Below are positions 44,278-54,394 of a stretch of DNA of 64,000 nucleotides, piece after piece. Numbering within the stretch: the stretch's first letter is position 1; each line of letters opens with the position of its first letter. Below the pieces are notes generated by a model. It searched no databases and was not told where the DNA came from. It worked only from the letters and a program-made list of their open reading frames with translations. The translations under genes and the position numbers were made by a program. The stretch is from UBA4781 sp963556045 (lineage in GTDB: Bacteria > Chloroflexota > Anaerolineae > Anaerolineales > Anaerolineaceae), in NCBI GenBank assembly GCA_963556045.3, contig CAUVYA020000002.1, positions 248,001 to 312,000 on the forward strand. The letters run 5' to 3'.

Positions 44278-46967
44278 TTAGGGGATAATAGATAATGCTT
44301 TTGCTCTGGATACTGCCTGAACCCGACTGTGGACATTGAGTTTGCGGTAGATATTATAGGAATGTACCTTAACGGTTGATAACGAGAGATGTAATTTGTA
44401 TGCTATCTGCTGATTGGATAATCCTTCCGCAATATACTGTAAGATCTCGATTTCCCGATTACTGAGCGGTTCGATCACTTCACCATCGAAAAAAAACTAA
44501 TTCTTCTTTATCCTTTTCCAAATCGAGTTGAGGGAAAAGCGTTAATAATTTCCCAACATATTCTGGTTGAATATCCTGTTTGGCAGCTTCATATAATAAA
44601 TTAAGGATATCTGTACCTTGTTCCAGAAATACCTGGATTTGGTTTTCTTGTATGGAAAGATCAAGAGCTTTGTGTAAATAATGCATGGCTTTTTGACGAT
44701 CCTTATTCTTATCATATGCCACAGACAATAGAACAGCGTATTGAATAGTGAAATCATCCAAATGTTCTTTAGTCGAGTTTTCATACAGATTCTGCAGGAT
44801 AGTGATCGCTTGCCTCAACTTCTCCCTGATAAAGGAGGAACCATGCATGCGAAAAAGAATACAAATCTGGGACGCTGGAAAAGAAGAATGAAAAAGAAGC
44901 GAGATCTTTAGCGGTACTTAATTTCGATAGGTCAATTTGATTTTCCCATTCTTCAATTTCGTCAATGTTCCCCATCAGCAGTTTCAATTGAATGATATGG
45001 CAGGCGACCACAAAATCATTACTTCGGTCATGTCAACTGAATTGCCAAATCTTCTGCTCTCTGCATTGCTTCTACTGCTTCTTGGGACTTCACCCATGGC
45101 GATATGCACTCTGGCAAGGGTAGTGGAGAGACCAAAGAAATGACTGATCTCCCATCGAAGCTCATATTCAAGCCCTGCAGCAGCAATCGTTTCGCTTCTT
45201 CCAGTTGATTGCGTTTGTATGCGATCTCTGCAAGACCGAGGAAATGCAACACTACTGTGCAGATAGAAATTCATTTTTGCCAATCTCAGACATGGCAAGC
45301 ACTTCATTGTATGTGGTAGATGCCTCATTGAACTTACCCTGATACTTATAAAGATCACCAATATACGAAAGAGATACGATTGCGATGAGCAGGTTTCCAT
45401 TTACCCGAGATTTCTGATAGGTTTCACGCAATCGTCCCATGGTATCTTGAATAGTTCCATAATTATAGAGTGCCCGCAATAAATCAAATAATCCGGCAAA
45501 GAACTCGTCATCAGGCGGGTTTTGATTAATGATTTCCAACTGCATAGCAGCTTCTTGCTGTTTGCCCTGCAGGATACATAAGAGCGCTTTAAGAGCAGCT
45601 GGCTGGTAAGACCTATGACCTCTATTTGTCTCAACGATCTCTAACAGAGATAGAATTTCACGATATGAGCTACCTTCAAGGATTAAACAAACCACGTAAT
45701 ATGAACATAGAGATGGATTTTGATACAAAAATTCAGTTGGAATTTTTCTTACCCAGTTCATGAACGTTAAAAATTGACCATGACTGAGAGCATACTCTCC
45801 CTGTTTATTCACCAGATCGGCAGCTCTTTGAAAATCTTCTGCACGAAAACTATGTTCAATAGCATCAGAAAGATTTCCATTTTCTTCAAACCATTCACTG
45901 GCTCGCATATGCATTTCTATGATCTTCTTGTTATCGGTTTTTTGAATTTGACTCTGTAAAAGTTCGGCGAAAAGATTGTGATAGCGATACCAGGTGCGTT
46001 GATTATCCAAAGGGAATGATGAAAAGATTATGACGCTCAAGAAGCTCCAGCATCTCTTGACTGTTATCTTTCCCCAGAATCAGATCACATAATGGGGCAC
46101 AGAAACGATCAAGAATTGATGGAGTATAAAAGGAACTCACGTACATCAGCGGGTTGCATCTTTAAGGCTTCTTCCACTAAATAATCAAGAATATAACGGT
46201 TGGTACCTTTGAATGATTCGATGAATTGATAAATACTAGCGTCGTCATCCAGCGAACGTATTGCTGAAGCTGCCAGCTGCATTCCGGCGATCCAGCCTTC
46301 TGTTTTATTAGTAAGAGTGCGTATGTTTCGACGTGAGAAGAAATGACCAATAGAGGCTTAGCAAAAAAATCACTTGATTCTTGTTGTGTGAAGCATAAGT
46401 CTCCGCGTCTTATCTCCATAAGACATCGATTGACGCGCCACTTTGGTAAATTGAATGGAGGGTCAGCGCGTGTTACCAGAATGATATGAACATTCTCCGG
46501 CAGGTTCTCGATCATAAAATTCATGTTTTCGTGAATTACCGCATTATGGATCAAATGATAATCGTCGAGAGTGAGAATTATATTTTTCGGGCGAGAAGAG
46601 CATACAATTTAGCAGGATGTTTACATCCTGGCGCAGGTTGCCTTGAAATAGTTTTTTTTTGTCAGTTAATATTTCCTGTAATTGCGGATAACCACAATCA
46701 TAGAAAGCATGGAGTAGATATTCGATGAAGCGAGTAGGATCATTATCGTTTTCATCGACAGTTAACCAGGCAACAGGATGCTGGTATTCTTGATTCCAAT
46801 CTGCCAGCAAGCTTGTTTTTCCATATCCAGCAGGTGCCAGATATCAACACAACGCGTGTTTGAATACTTTCCTCAAGAAGATGTGTCAATCTGGGGCGGT
46901 GAATGAGATGTTCCCTGACTTTTGGAAGGAAAAACTTTGTATGAAGAAGGTTGATCTTAATAGCCAT
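44278..46967 (-). pseudogene. MalT-like LuxR-family ATP-dependent regulator, broken by many frameshifts
   Basis: Collinear fragments in all three minus-strand frames rebuild a protein of about 890 residues. MAIKINLLHTKFFLPKVREH is the LAL start from ATG 46967. A Walker A AGYGKTSLL appears after one frame correction, then ADWNQEYQHPVAWLTVDEND, LTLDDYHLIH (Walker B), and RADPPFNLPKWR (sensor). FEENGNLSDAIEHSFRAEDF begins the TPR-like region, and LSNREIEILQYIAEGLSNQQ with STVKVHSYNIYRKLNV is the C-terminal LuxR helix-turn-helix. At least seven frame changes separate the fragments. Either real decay or clustered errors. Such regulators sense a ligand through the TPR part and activate transcription; nearby targets may carry the TAATACC repeats. 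Confidence 0.7.
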
Positions 46968-47061
46968 ATCCCTGTTTATTATCCTACATTCCCTATTAAT
47001 GAAGTTTAACACAGCAACTATAAATTATTGCCATCTAATTTATAGATAAAAACCATCTAAT

Positions 47062-47097
47062 AAAAAACCTGTGGCAAGGGCGCCACAGGTTTTTTTA
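47062..47097. terminator. strong bidirectional terminator
   Basis: AAAAAACCTGTGGC pairs with GCCACAGGTTTTTTT around a short loop. It lies between the LuxR-type gene start and the empty stretch to its right and would shield the regulator from read-through. Confidence 0.8.
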
Positions 47098-47512
47098 AAG
47101 AAATGCAGCACGCATTTCGAAGAAATTAACAAGTACTTCACCTATGTGAAGAGGTAATAATTATAACCGTTTTTTTTCTTTCGACTCAAGAAAATTGGGA
47201 TTTCGAATTTGAAATAGAACCTGAGCATGAAAGAAATCGTCCACGTCTATGAATACAGTCATCTATCACAAAAAAGGAATCTGAATTCGAGGGTAGGATG
47301 ATTGTCAGGTGTGATCTTTTCTTGACAATTACAAAATTCGTTGGATTCAATACTGGATTAACATGAAGAAAAAACCCCAATCATCCATTTCAGTACGCGC
47401 CTGAATTCGTACGGATTTGCTTGAGGGCTAATAACTCTTTGAGAAGATTTCTTACATCTAGTTGTTGAACGACATTTTGTTTCAAGGCAACCTTAGGGAG
47501 GATTGCTGGAAA
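47098..47512. other. non-coding stretch without recognised content
   Basis: About 400 bases without a credible gene. Frames are short and lack ribosome-binding sites. No repeat or RNA gene recognised. Confidence 0.4.
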
Positions 47513-47954
47513 TTACTTATTGAGATCTGAAGATATATTCTTTATGGGGGTTCCTTCCACAGGGATTTTCATGATTCCCCCAAGTGCTATCAAAACTGAT
47601 CCAAAGAATAAAAGATAAAACCAGATGGTCGGAATTGTTTTTACACCAACACTAGATTCTACCGCTTTTGGAAGTAATGCATTTGCCAGGTTCATAAAAT
47701 AGAAGCTGGATAATAGTCCCAGGATGACAAAAAAGTAAGAATACGGTTTACCCGATGACCGTTTGATGAAAAATGAAAGCACAAGAGAAACGATTCCACC
47801 ATAGAAAAAAATATTCCCCTCAGAACGACCTATGCCCCTAACAGATCCTTGAAAATCGGAATTCAAATACTGGTTGAACCATATCGAATTGGAACCTATG
47901 ATAAGAAGGAGTGCTCCAATGATGACCAAGAATGCGGTTGATATTTTTCTTCAT
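47513..47954 (-). CDS. four-helix membrane protein (one frameshift)
   Basis: The main frame reads from inside a helix (MVIIGALLLIIGSNSIWF). Upstream, ATG 47954 gives MKK and, when one A is removed from the A5 run at 47943-47947, ISTAFLVIIGALLLIIG in frame. The protein has about 146 residues and four hydrophobic segments (also FFYGGIVSLVLSFFIKR, YFFVILGLLSSFYFM, TIWFYLLFFGSVLIALG). It ends with a polar tail. Members of similar uncharacterised membrane families have this size. It is the last gene before the integrative element. Confidence 0.6.
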
Positions 47955-48077
47955 TTATTTGTCCCATTATGAGTTTTAATTACGAAGCAGCAGTGAAGGA
48001 GTATTATCTATGAAAGATTTTACTATAGGATCAATCGCATGCAGAACTGGAAAAAAAACGGATGACAAAGCAATGAA

Positions 48078-48145
48078 TGGGCGGAACAGGGCTCGAACCT
48101 GCGACCTCATCTGTGTAAGAGATGCGCTCTGACCAACTGAGCTAT
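48078..48145 (-). repeat. left attachment repeat: truncated tRNA-Val copy
   Basis: All 68 bases from TGGGCGGAACAGGG to GAGCTAT are identical to the intact tRNA-Val gene. Beyond that point the 5' acceptor strand is missing (AAACCTC instead of CCGCCC), so this copy cannot form a tRNA. Confidence 0.85.
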
Positions 48146-48474
48146 AAACCTCATCTTGACCTGTTTTCCCATAGATAGTTATCTCTGGTTCATCTATATT
48201 ATAGCCAATAGATGATAACTCTAGCATTCTAATCTATCAAATTTAGAACCAAAATAATTTTTATTAATCAATAACTAGTAAGACAATAAAATTTACAAAC
48301 ATTTATTAAATTCTTTGAGCTTCATAATTCTATTGATAATAGGAATTTGATTATCCTCTAATTAGAAAGAATTGGTGTTCCTATAAAAATATGTATTTAA
48401 TTTTACTGCTCAGGTTATCAAAAACTTTGAGCTCAATTGTATAATAATATTATTTAACCACAAGACAATAATTC
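48146..48474. other. left end region of the element, non-coding
   Basis: AT-rich, no gene. Contains CATAGATAGT (48170-48179), which recurs inverted near the integrase start, and a GTTATC...GATAAC inverted pair. These are candidates for integrase arm sites. Confidence 0.4.
48170..48179 (+). repeat. possible integrase arm-type site, left
   Basis: CATAGATAGT occurs here, 25 bases inside the left repeat, and in inverted orientation (ACTATCTATG) at 57947-57956, 29 bases inside the right repeat. Symmetric placement suggests recombinase binding, but ten bases can match by chance in AT-rich DNA. Confidence 0.3.
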
Positions 48475-49080
48475 ATGAATAAAGAAATAACAATAAAAGC
48501 GTTTCCATTTGAAATTGCAGGATTTTTTGCGAAATTTGAATATTCCGAAAGATTTATTTATTCGAAATAAAAATTCGTGATGAATTGACTAAAAGCCCAA
48601 TAATTAATGACAGCTCGCCATTGGTAATAGCGATTATTGAATGGGAAACACATCCTTATAAAGAACATTGGGGAATAACATACTTTCCCTGAAATTCTAA
48701 AAATCAGTATTCAGAAAATACCAAATGGATATTCATTGATTAGGTTTCAACCAATTAATCACTCGATACCAACTCCTTGTAATGAAGTTACAGAATATAT
48801 CATCCGGGAGATGACTAAGCAAAATTGGATTAACGATGGGAAAAAAGAGCACGATAAAAGTACAGATGGAATTCCTCAAACTCCACAAGAAAAATATAAA
48901 TGGTGGCCAATAAATGATAAAAAGAAATTGGAGTATCAAAGGCTTTATCCCAGAATCAAGCCTCTCTTTGATAAAGGTAAAAATTATACGCAAATTGCGA
49001 AAGAACTTAACATTGATAGACATAAAGTATCTCATGTACTTATTTGGTTTAGCAAATCCCCTGAAGCCTATGGTAAATAA
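48475..49080 (+). pseudogene. HTH-domain element protein with two compensating frameshifts
   Basis: ATG 48475 begins MNKEITIKAFPFEIAGFFAK, shifts to FEIKIRDELTKSPIINDSSP with LVIAIIEWETHPYKEHWGI, and shifts back to PEILKISIQKIPNGYSLIRF. It then continues as an open frame to 49080 with EYQRLYPRIKPLFDKGKNYT and QIAKELNIDRHKVSHVLIWF. The end is a helix-turn-helix of resolvase/sigma-like type, so it binds DNA. Start and end frames are the same, because the two indels cancel. About 200 residues. Possibly the regulator of the element. Confidence 0.5.
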
Positions 49081-49184
49081 AACCATATAACCAAACCTAT
49101 CCAAACTTATCCATTTATAACCAAATAAGTCAAATACAGGGCTTACTATTATTGTAAGCTTTTATTATTTTAAAAAGAGGTCTT

Positions 49185-49352
49185 ATGAATCAAATCAAAA
49201 TTGAATTGAAGATTCCAAAATATCTTTGGCAATGTTTAGTAGTTATGGCAAGTGAAGATTATCGAACTGAAGCGGATTTCTTACTCTGGTTATTGTTGTG
49301 CGAAGCGGAAAAACGGGAAATGATTTTTAGGAGGGAATTATGTAAGAAATGA
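49185..49352 (+). CDS. 55-residue element protein, possible ribbon-helix-helix type
   Basis: AAAAAGAGGTCTT precedes ATG 49185. The protein starts MNQIKIELKIPKYLWQCLVV and continues MASEDYRTEADFLLWLLLCE, ending EKREMIFRRELCKK. A beta strand followed by two helices is the pattern of MetJ/Arc regulators, though no motif is diagnostic. It lies in the replication-control part of the element. Confidence 0.5.
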   Translation: MNQIKIELKIPKYLWQCLVVMASEDYRTEADFLLWLLLCEAEKREMIFRRELCKK

Positions 49353-49442
49353 AAAATGATTTAGATACTTTACTGTGAGAGCCTGCTGGTCAGAGCAAGC
49401 TCTCAGAAAGATAAACCCATCACGGAAATGAAAGGTATACCT

Positions 49443-49799
49443 ATGTCTAATTATATCGAAAATAAAACGAATGACAATATTTTCTACAATCAAAAGGGAA
49501 AAGTTATTGGCCGGTTAGTTGGAAAAACACTTCAGAAAAAAGTAAAAGGGAGCGTTCACCAGCTCCGAAAGCCTCCAGGTTGGGCTTGGGATGAAGCAGT
49601 AATAAAAAGAGCTGAAGAATTAGGGGGAACAGAATCTGAAATCACGGATATCGAAACTGGTACTAAATATATAGCAAATTTATCCCTATTTCATGTCTAT
49701 GGAATTCTAATCAATCGTGGTTATGGAGAGCAAATTGCTTTACCGATTGCCTACTGGACCACGGATGAAGAAGATAATCCTCAGATAAGACTATTCTAA
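49443..49799 (+). CDS. hypothetical element protein
   Basis: 118 residues from ATG 49443 (AAAGG eight bases upstream; the ATG at 49428 has a poor site). YIENKTNDNIFYNQKGKVIG looks like a DUF-type beta start, then VHQLRKPPGWAWDEAVIKRA and NLSLFHVYGILINRGYGEQI and ALPIAYWTT. Similar small proteins occur in Chloroflexi and cyanobacterial plasmids next to primases, as far as I recall, but I know no function. Confidence 0.55.
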   Translation: MSNYIENKTNDNIFYNQKGKVIGRLVGKTLQKKVKGSVHQLRKPPGWAWDEAVIKRAEELGGTESEITDIETGTKYIANLSLFHVYGILINRGYGEQIALPIAYWTTDEEDNPQIRLF

Positions 49800-49825
49800 A
49801 AATTGCTGGTTTGGGTGTGGTTGAT

Positions 49826-51328
49826 ATGAACAATAATCAATGGAAAGAGCAATATTCAGACCTTGAATTTTGCTTCTTTCCTCTCAAACCAAATAGTAAA
49901 GAACCGCTAGATGGGATTTCGTGGACGAGAGAGAATCCAGAAAAATTATGGAGAATTGCGCCGGCTGATTCCAATATCGCTATAAAATGTGGGGGAAAAG
50001 CTAATCTGTTAGTGATTGATTGTGATAACAAAGACAATCCTCAGACTTTCAAAAACATTTCTTTTTACTTTTCAGGTTTAGGGATTGACGATTATCCATT
50101 AATTCAAACCGCATCTCAAATTGGCCGGCATATTTACCTGAAATGCAATAATGCACAATCAGGAAGTTATCGAAAAATCAAATCAGATTTTGGAAGTGGC
50201 GAAGTTCGCCATTCTGATAGTTGCTATGTTGTTGCTCCTCCCTCAATAATAGAGAATGCTGGAATTTACCGAATTATTGAGGGGGACTTATCCTGCCGGC
50301 CTGAAATAGAATTTCGGGATATTCAGCCATTAATAAATCGTTATCAAAGAAAAGAAAATGATTGTGAAAATCTTCTAGAAAAAATAAGTCCATATGCAAT
50401 AAGCCTATTATTTGATAAAAATAAAAAAAGATATCCCAGCAGGTCAGAACATGAACAGGCTTTGATTTTATCTTGTATCAATTCTGGATTAGAGTTTGAA
50501 GAAATCCAAATGCTATTCATTAGATATCCAGCCGGCGGGAAATTCAAAGAGAAATATTTCAAAAACCCAAAACAGGCATTTAACTATTTACTGAGGTCTT
50601 ACGAAAACGCAAAGGAATATGCAGAGAATAATATATCAAAAGGGAGAGATAGAGCAATAAAAGCTAAGAGCTGGGCTGAATCTAGAGTATGGAAAGGAAG
50701 AACAGGCTCATTCAATAAGACCGTATTTCTAGCTCATACCCAACTGGCTTATCAATCTGGAAAAATTCAATATCGGGCTTCATGCAGGGAGCTAGCGGAA
50801 AAGTCAGGCATGAGCATTATGGGTGTTAGTAGCGCAAACAAACGACTGGAAGATTTAGGGTTTATTGAAAAAGTAAAATCCTCAACCTGCAATCTGGCCT
50901 CTATCTATTCTCTTGTGCAAAGTTATACATACTCTCACATTATTACTTTGAGGGTATGTAAAGGTTTGCACAACCATGATGTTTTTAGATTTCATGGTTT
51001 AGGTAAATCCGGCTGTGAAGTCTGGAAAGCTCTCCAGGATGGTCCAAAGACAATAAAAGAGCTTATTAGTGAAACTGGCCGGCATAGGACAACCATTAAG
51101 CGTAAATTAGAGAAAATGAGTAACATAATTGATATAAGAACCGGTGAGATAGTTTCTATGGTTAGTATTTATGGGAAAAATTTTCAAGCGAAAGAGGATG
51201 TGGACCTGGATTATATAGCTGAATTGTTAGGTACAAAGGGAATGGGAGAAAGGCAAAAAGAGCGCCATATCAGAGAGAGGGAAGAACATAACAGAATAAT
51301 AACTAGAAAAAACCAAGAAGTTGTCTAA
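49826..51328 (+). CDS. primase-polymerase (bifunctional DNA primase/polymerase) replication protein
   Basis: About 500 residues. The N-terminal Prim-Pol domain is shown by FCFFPLKPNSKEPLDGISWT, SNIAIKCGGKANLLVIDCDN with the catalytic DxD, ASQIGRHIYLKC and SDSCYVVAPPSI. C-terminal parts carry two winged-helix-like segments (SCRELAEKSGMSIMGVSSAN, then KTIKELISETGRHRTTIKRK). No helicase domain is fused. In mobile elements such proteins start replication of the excised circle. Start: ATG 49826 rather than the upstream TTG. Confidence 0.75.
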   Translation: MNNNQWKEQYSDLEFCFFPLKPNSKEPLDGISWTRENPEKLWRIAPADSNIAIKCGGKANLLVIDCDNKDNPQTFKNISFYFSGLGIDDYPLIQTASQIGRHIYLKCNNAQSGSYRKIKSDFGSGEVRHSDSCYVVAPPSIIENAGIYRIIEGDLSCRPEIEFRDIQPLINRYQRKENDCENLLEKISPYAISLLFDKNKKRYPSRSEHEQALILSCINSGLEFEEIQMLFIRYPAGGKFKEKYFKNPKQAFNYLLRSYENAKEYAENNISKGRDRAIKAKSWAESRVWKGRTGSFNKTVFLAHTQLAYQSGKIQYRASCRELAEKSGMSIMGVSSANKRLEDLGFIEKVKSSTCNLASIYSLVQSYTYSHIITLRVCKGLHNHDVFRFHGLGKSGCEVWKALQDGPKTIKELISETGRHRTTIKRKLEKMSNIIDIRTGEIVSMVSIYGKNFQAKEDVDLDYIAELLGTKGMGERQKERHIREREEHNRIITRKNQEVV

Positions 51329-51449
51329 AAAACCTGAAAAAAAACTAACAAAACTCAACAATACTCAACAACTTGACATTTTTGACGATAACAGGTTTTC
51401 TCTTGGGAAAATGCATAAAAGTCCATTGATTTAGTAAAAAGAGGTTAAT

Positions 51450-52313
51450 ATGGGCGGTTATAATAGTACACGCTGGAATACGTATTATAAAAAGACAACG
51501 GTTGAGGAATGTAAGACACTTCCAATATCTTTATTGAAAAAAGCTATTAAACATGTAGTTGAAAATCCAGGTGAGAAATATAGGGGAAGCGTTAGCTGGT
51601 CTTGTAGAGGTGAATCAACCGGCAATATTGGTTATCTGATTTATTCTGAAAAAGATTATCTCAAAGCAAGACTTCAATACAAATTTACTGAATCCGGCTT
51701 AGAGATGGATTATCCGATTTCTTTAACCTTTACCGTTCTTTCATGGGGAGCTAAACGCTGGTGGTTTATCTGCCCATTGGTAAAGAATGGAATTCCATGC
51801 AATCACAGAGTAGGAAAATTATATCTCCCTCCAGGTTATATGTATTTTGGCTGCCGGCATTGTTATGAATTGACATATACAAGTTGTCAGGAATCACATA
51901 AATATGACTCTTTCTATAAACAATTTGCTTTGGGTATGAATGAAACCATTCCAGGCCTGACTTATGGGAATGTAAAACGAATACTGGAAGAACCAAGAGA
52001 AAGATTGAGTAATAAAAGCGCTCTTGGAGCAATCCATCAAAGAATTGTGGAATTGGAAGAAAAAGAGCGGAAGAAAAAAGAGCGATTAGCAAGATATCTG
52101 ACTGCTGAGGAATTGTGCCGGCAGAGCGGGTTAACAAAGGATGAATTAGAAAAACTTGGAGAATACAGGTTACTTGTCCCTGATACGAAGGATGGAAGAT
52201 ACCGGTCTAAATTGGTTGGATGGGGTAAGAAATTGAAAGAAAAATTATATTCTGGCTGGGATTATGAGAGCATTAAGTCATGGAGCAGGAAAAAGATGGA
52301 ATGTATAAAATGA
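51450..52313 (+). CDS. mobile-element protein with zinc-ribbon core (MGGYxSxRW family)
   Basis: 287 residues. Begins MGGYNSTRWNTYYKKTTVEE, a start shared by many uncharacterised proteins of bacterial elements. The core AKRWWFICPLVKNGIPCNHR with LYLPPGYMYFGCRHCYELTY provides two Cys pairs for a zinc ribbon, followed by SCQESHKYDSFY. The C-terminal half is helical and charged, with YLTAEELCRQSGLTKDELEK like an HTH and a coiled-coil EKERKKKERL. A DNA-binding role is likely but unproven. AAAAAGAGGTTAAT precedes ATG. Confidence 0.65.
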   Translation: MGGYNSTRWNTYYKKTTVEECKTLPISLLKKAIKHVVENPGEKYRGSVSWSCRGESTGNIGYLIYSEKDYLKARLQYKFTESGLEMDYPISLTFTVLSWGAKRWWFICPLVKNGIPCNHRVGKLYLPPGYMYFGCRHCYELTYTSCQESHKYDSFYKQFALGMNETIPGLTYGNVKRILEEPRERLSNKSALGAIHQRIVELEEKERKKKERLARYLTAEELCRQSGLTKDELEKLGEYRLLVPDTKDGRYRSKLVGWGKKLKEKLYSGWDYESIKSWSRKKMECIK

Positions 52314-52394
52314 AAAATATGTGCATAAATAAAACGTAGCCTGGTTAAAAAAATGAAACTGTATAATTACATCAATATTCTTTAGGGAGTTACT

Positions 52395-54394
52395 ATGTCA
52401 TTCAATTCAAAGCTCATCGACCTTCTGAAAACAAATCCGAATTTTGTTGATGAAGAGGGCGAATTATTACTTACTGCAATCCAAGACCATGCATGGAAAC
52501 TAGACCATGACCTAATAAAGTTGTTATTAGATGATGGAGAAATCAAGGCCAAGTTTTTTGATGAAATTGATGGTTATTGGCTTTTCAATCTAAATACCTT
52601 TATCGAATATATCTCACAGAAGAATTTTCTGGATAATTCCTATACTCGTTTTCGAAACCGAATTGGATTAACAATTAATGGAAAATATCTCGGCGAGCGA
52701 GGAGAGGTTGCGCTTGCATGGCCATATAAAGATTGTGTTCTTGAAGGTGGGCAGACAAAAGAAGAAGAAAAACGGAAAGAGATTTTCTTCAACGAGATTT
52801 TAGCTCAAGATGAAATTAATCGTTTACTTGACCCTAAGGTATTAACTAACTTTCTTCGATATACATCGAATGGTAAAGAACAAGCAAAAGAAATAAAACG
52901 AAAAGAAGATGGGATTATTAGTGAGAACCTAATATTAAAAGGTAATAACCTGTTAGCCTTACATATTCTAAAGACCCAATTTCCCGGAAAGGTGAAGTTA
53001 ATTTACATAGACCCACCTTATAACACTGGAAGTGATTCTTTTCAATATAATGATAACTTCAACCAGTCAACGTGGTTGACGTTCATGAAGAATCGGCTCA
53101 ATTGTGCAAAAGAATTGCTAACGGAAGATGGTGTGATTTTTGTTCAATGTGATGATAATGAACAAGCATATCTTAGAATATTAATGGATGAAGTATTTGG
53201 TTCTAATAATTATCGAGCAATTCTCTATATTGAGACTGTTTATCCAGAAAAAACATTGAAGCAAGATAGGGTATTCCATGACCAAGTTGAACAAATTTTG
53301 ATTTATTCAAAAACAGATAAAGTGAAGATAATTCAAGAATTCGAAGAATATAGTTTTGAGAAATTTTGTTGGTATATCCAAGAAATAAAACCACCAATAA
53401 AAAGCATTGAACTAGGTGGTAAAAAAGTTGATATTTTTAAGGAGGGAGATTTTAAAATATCTAAAGGAGAGTCATCTGCTGATGGTCTAAAAGAAATTTG
53501 GGCTTCAGGCACAATTTTGGATATTAATTCATCTGGCAGATTTTTTAGAGATTATCTAATGGGAAGAAAAATATTGGATGGAGTGGGAACTTTGTATAAA
53601 GTTTATGGAATTGGAAACGATAATAACGAATTTCGATATTTTATTGGACCAAAGAAAAAAAGCGCAACCAAAGGAAAATACTATCAAGGAATCCCATTGG
53701 ATAGAATTAATTTAGATACAAAGAACTTGAAGAAAAAAAATCGATTGAAAATCTATGGTTGATGGCAGCAGATTTTGGTAATTGCAGGAATGAGGGTGGA
53801 GTTGAATTGAAATCCGGTAAAAAACCTGAAAAATTAATAAAAAGAATTTTTGAAATGGTTGTAAAAAAAGGCGATATTGTTCTAGATTTTTTCATGGGAT
53901 GTGGAACAACTGTTGCAGTCGCACATAAAATAGGCCTTCAATATATTGGTATCGAACAACTAGGTTATGGAAAAAATGATAGTCTTATAAGGTTGCAAAA
54001 TGTGATAAATGGCGACCCAACTGGTATCTCAGAATCAGAAAACTGGAAAGGGGGTGGGGATTTTATCTCTTGCGAACTAATGAAATCCAATCAAGCTTTT
54101 ATCGAAAAAATTATGAAAGCAAGAGATAGTGATGGATTGGTTCAAATATGGAAGCAATTATCAGAATTCTCATACTTGAAATGGTATGTCAATCCTACAA
54201 TGCCTCAAGAAGCAATTAATAACTTTATGGAAATTGGAAAAGAAGAGCATGGGCTAGAGAACCAAAAGAAATTGCTCATGGAGTTGCTAGATAAGAATCA
54301 ATTGTATGTCAATCTATCAGAAATTGATGATAGGCGTTTTGCGGTTAGTGAAGAGGATAAGCAATTGAACAAGGCATTTTATCAAGAATTATGA
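52395..54394 (+). CDS. mod: type III restriction-modification methyltransferase Mod (one frameshift)
   Basis: Two frames form one protein of about 665 residues. The first contains the N-terminal EcoP15I-like region, KGNNLLALHILKTQFPGKVK and the catalytic DPPY motif (IDPPYNTGSDSFQYND, Asp206). The second has GNCRNEGGVELKSGKKPEKL and the SAM-binding motif I DFFMGCGTTVAVAHKIGLQY. DPPY before FxGxG makes it a beta-class N6-adenine methyltransferase. The break is in an A8 run at 53733-53740; nine A would restore the frame as KKKKSIENLWLMAAD. AGGGAG precedes the ATG. It methylates an asymmetric site and guides Res. Homopolymer phase variation or an error could explain the shift. Confidence 0.85.

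Noticed and set aside
47186..47380. 64-codon minus-strand frame in the stretch before the 47513 gene
   Set aside because: No ribosome-binding site, no recognisable features and no duplicated copy; probably chance.
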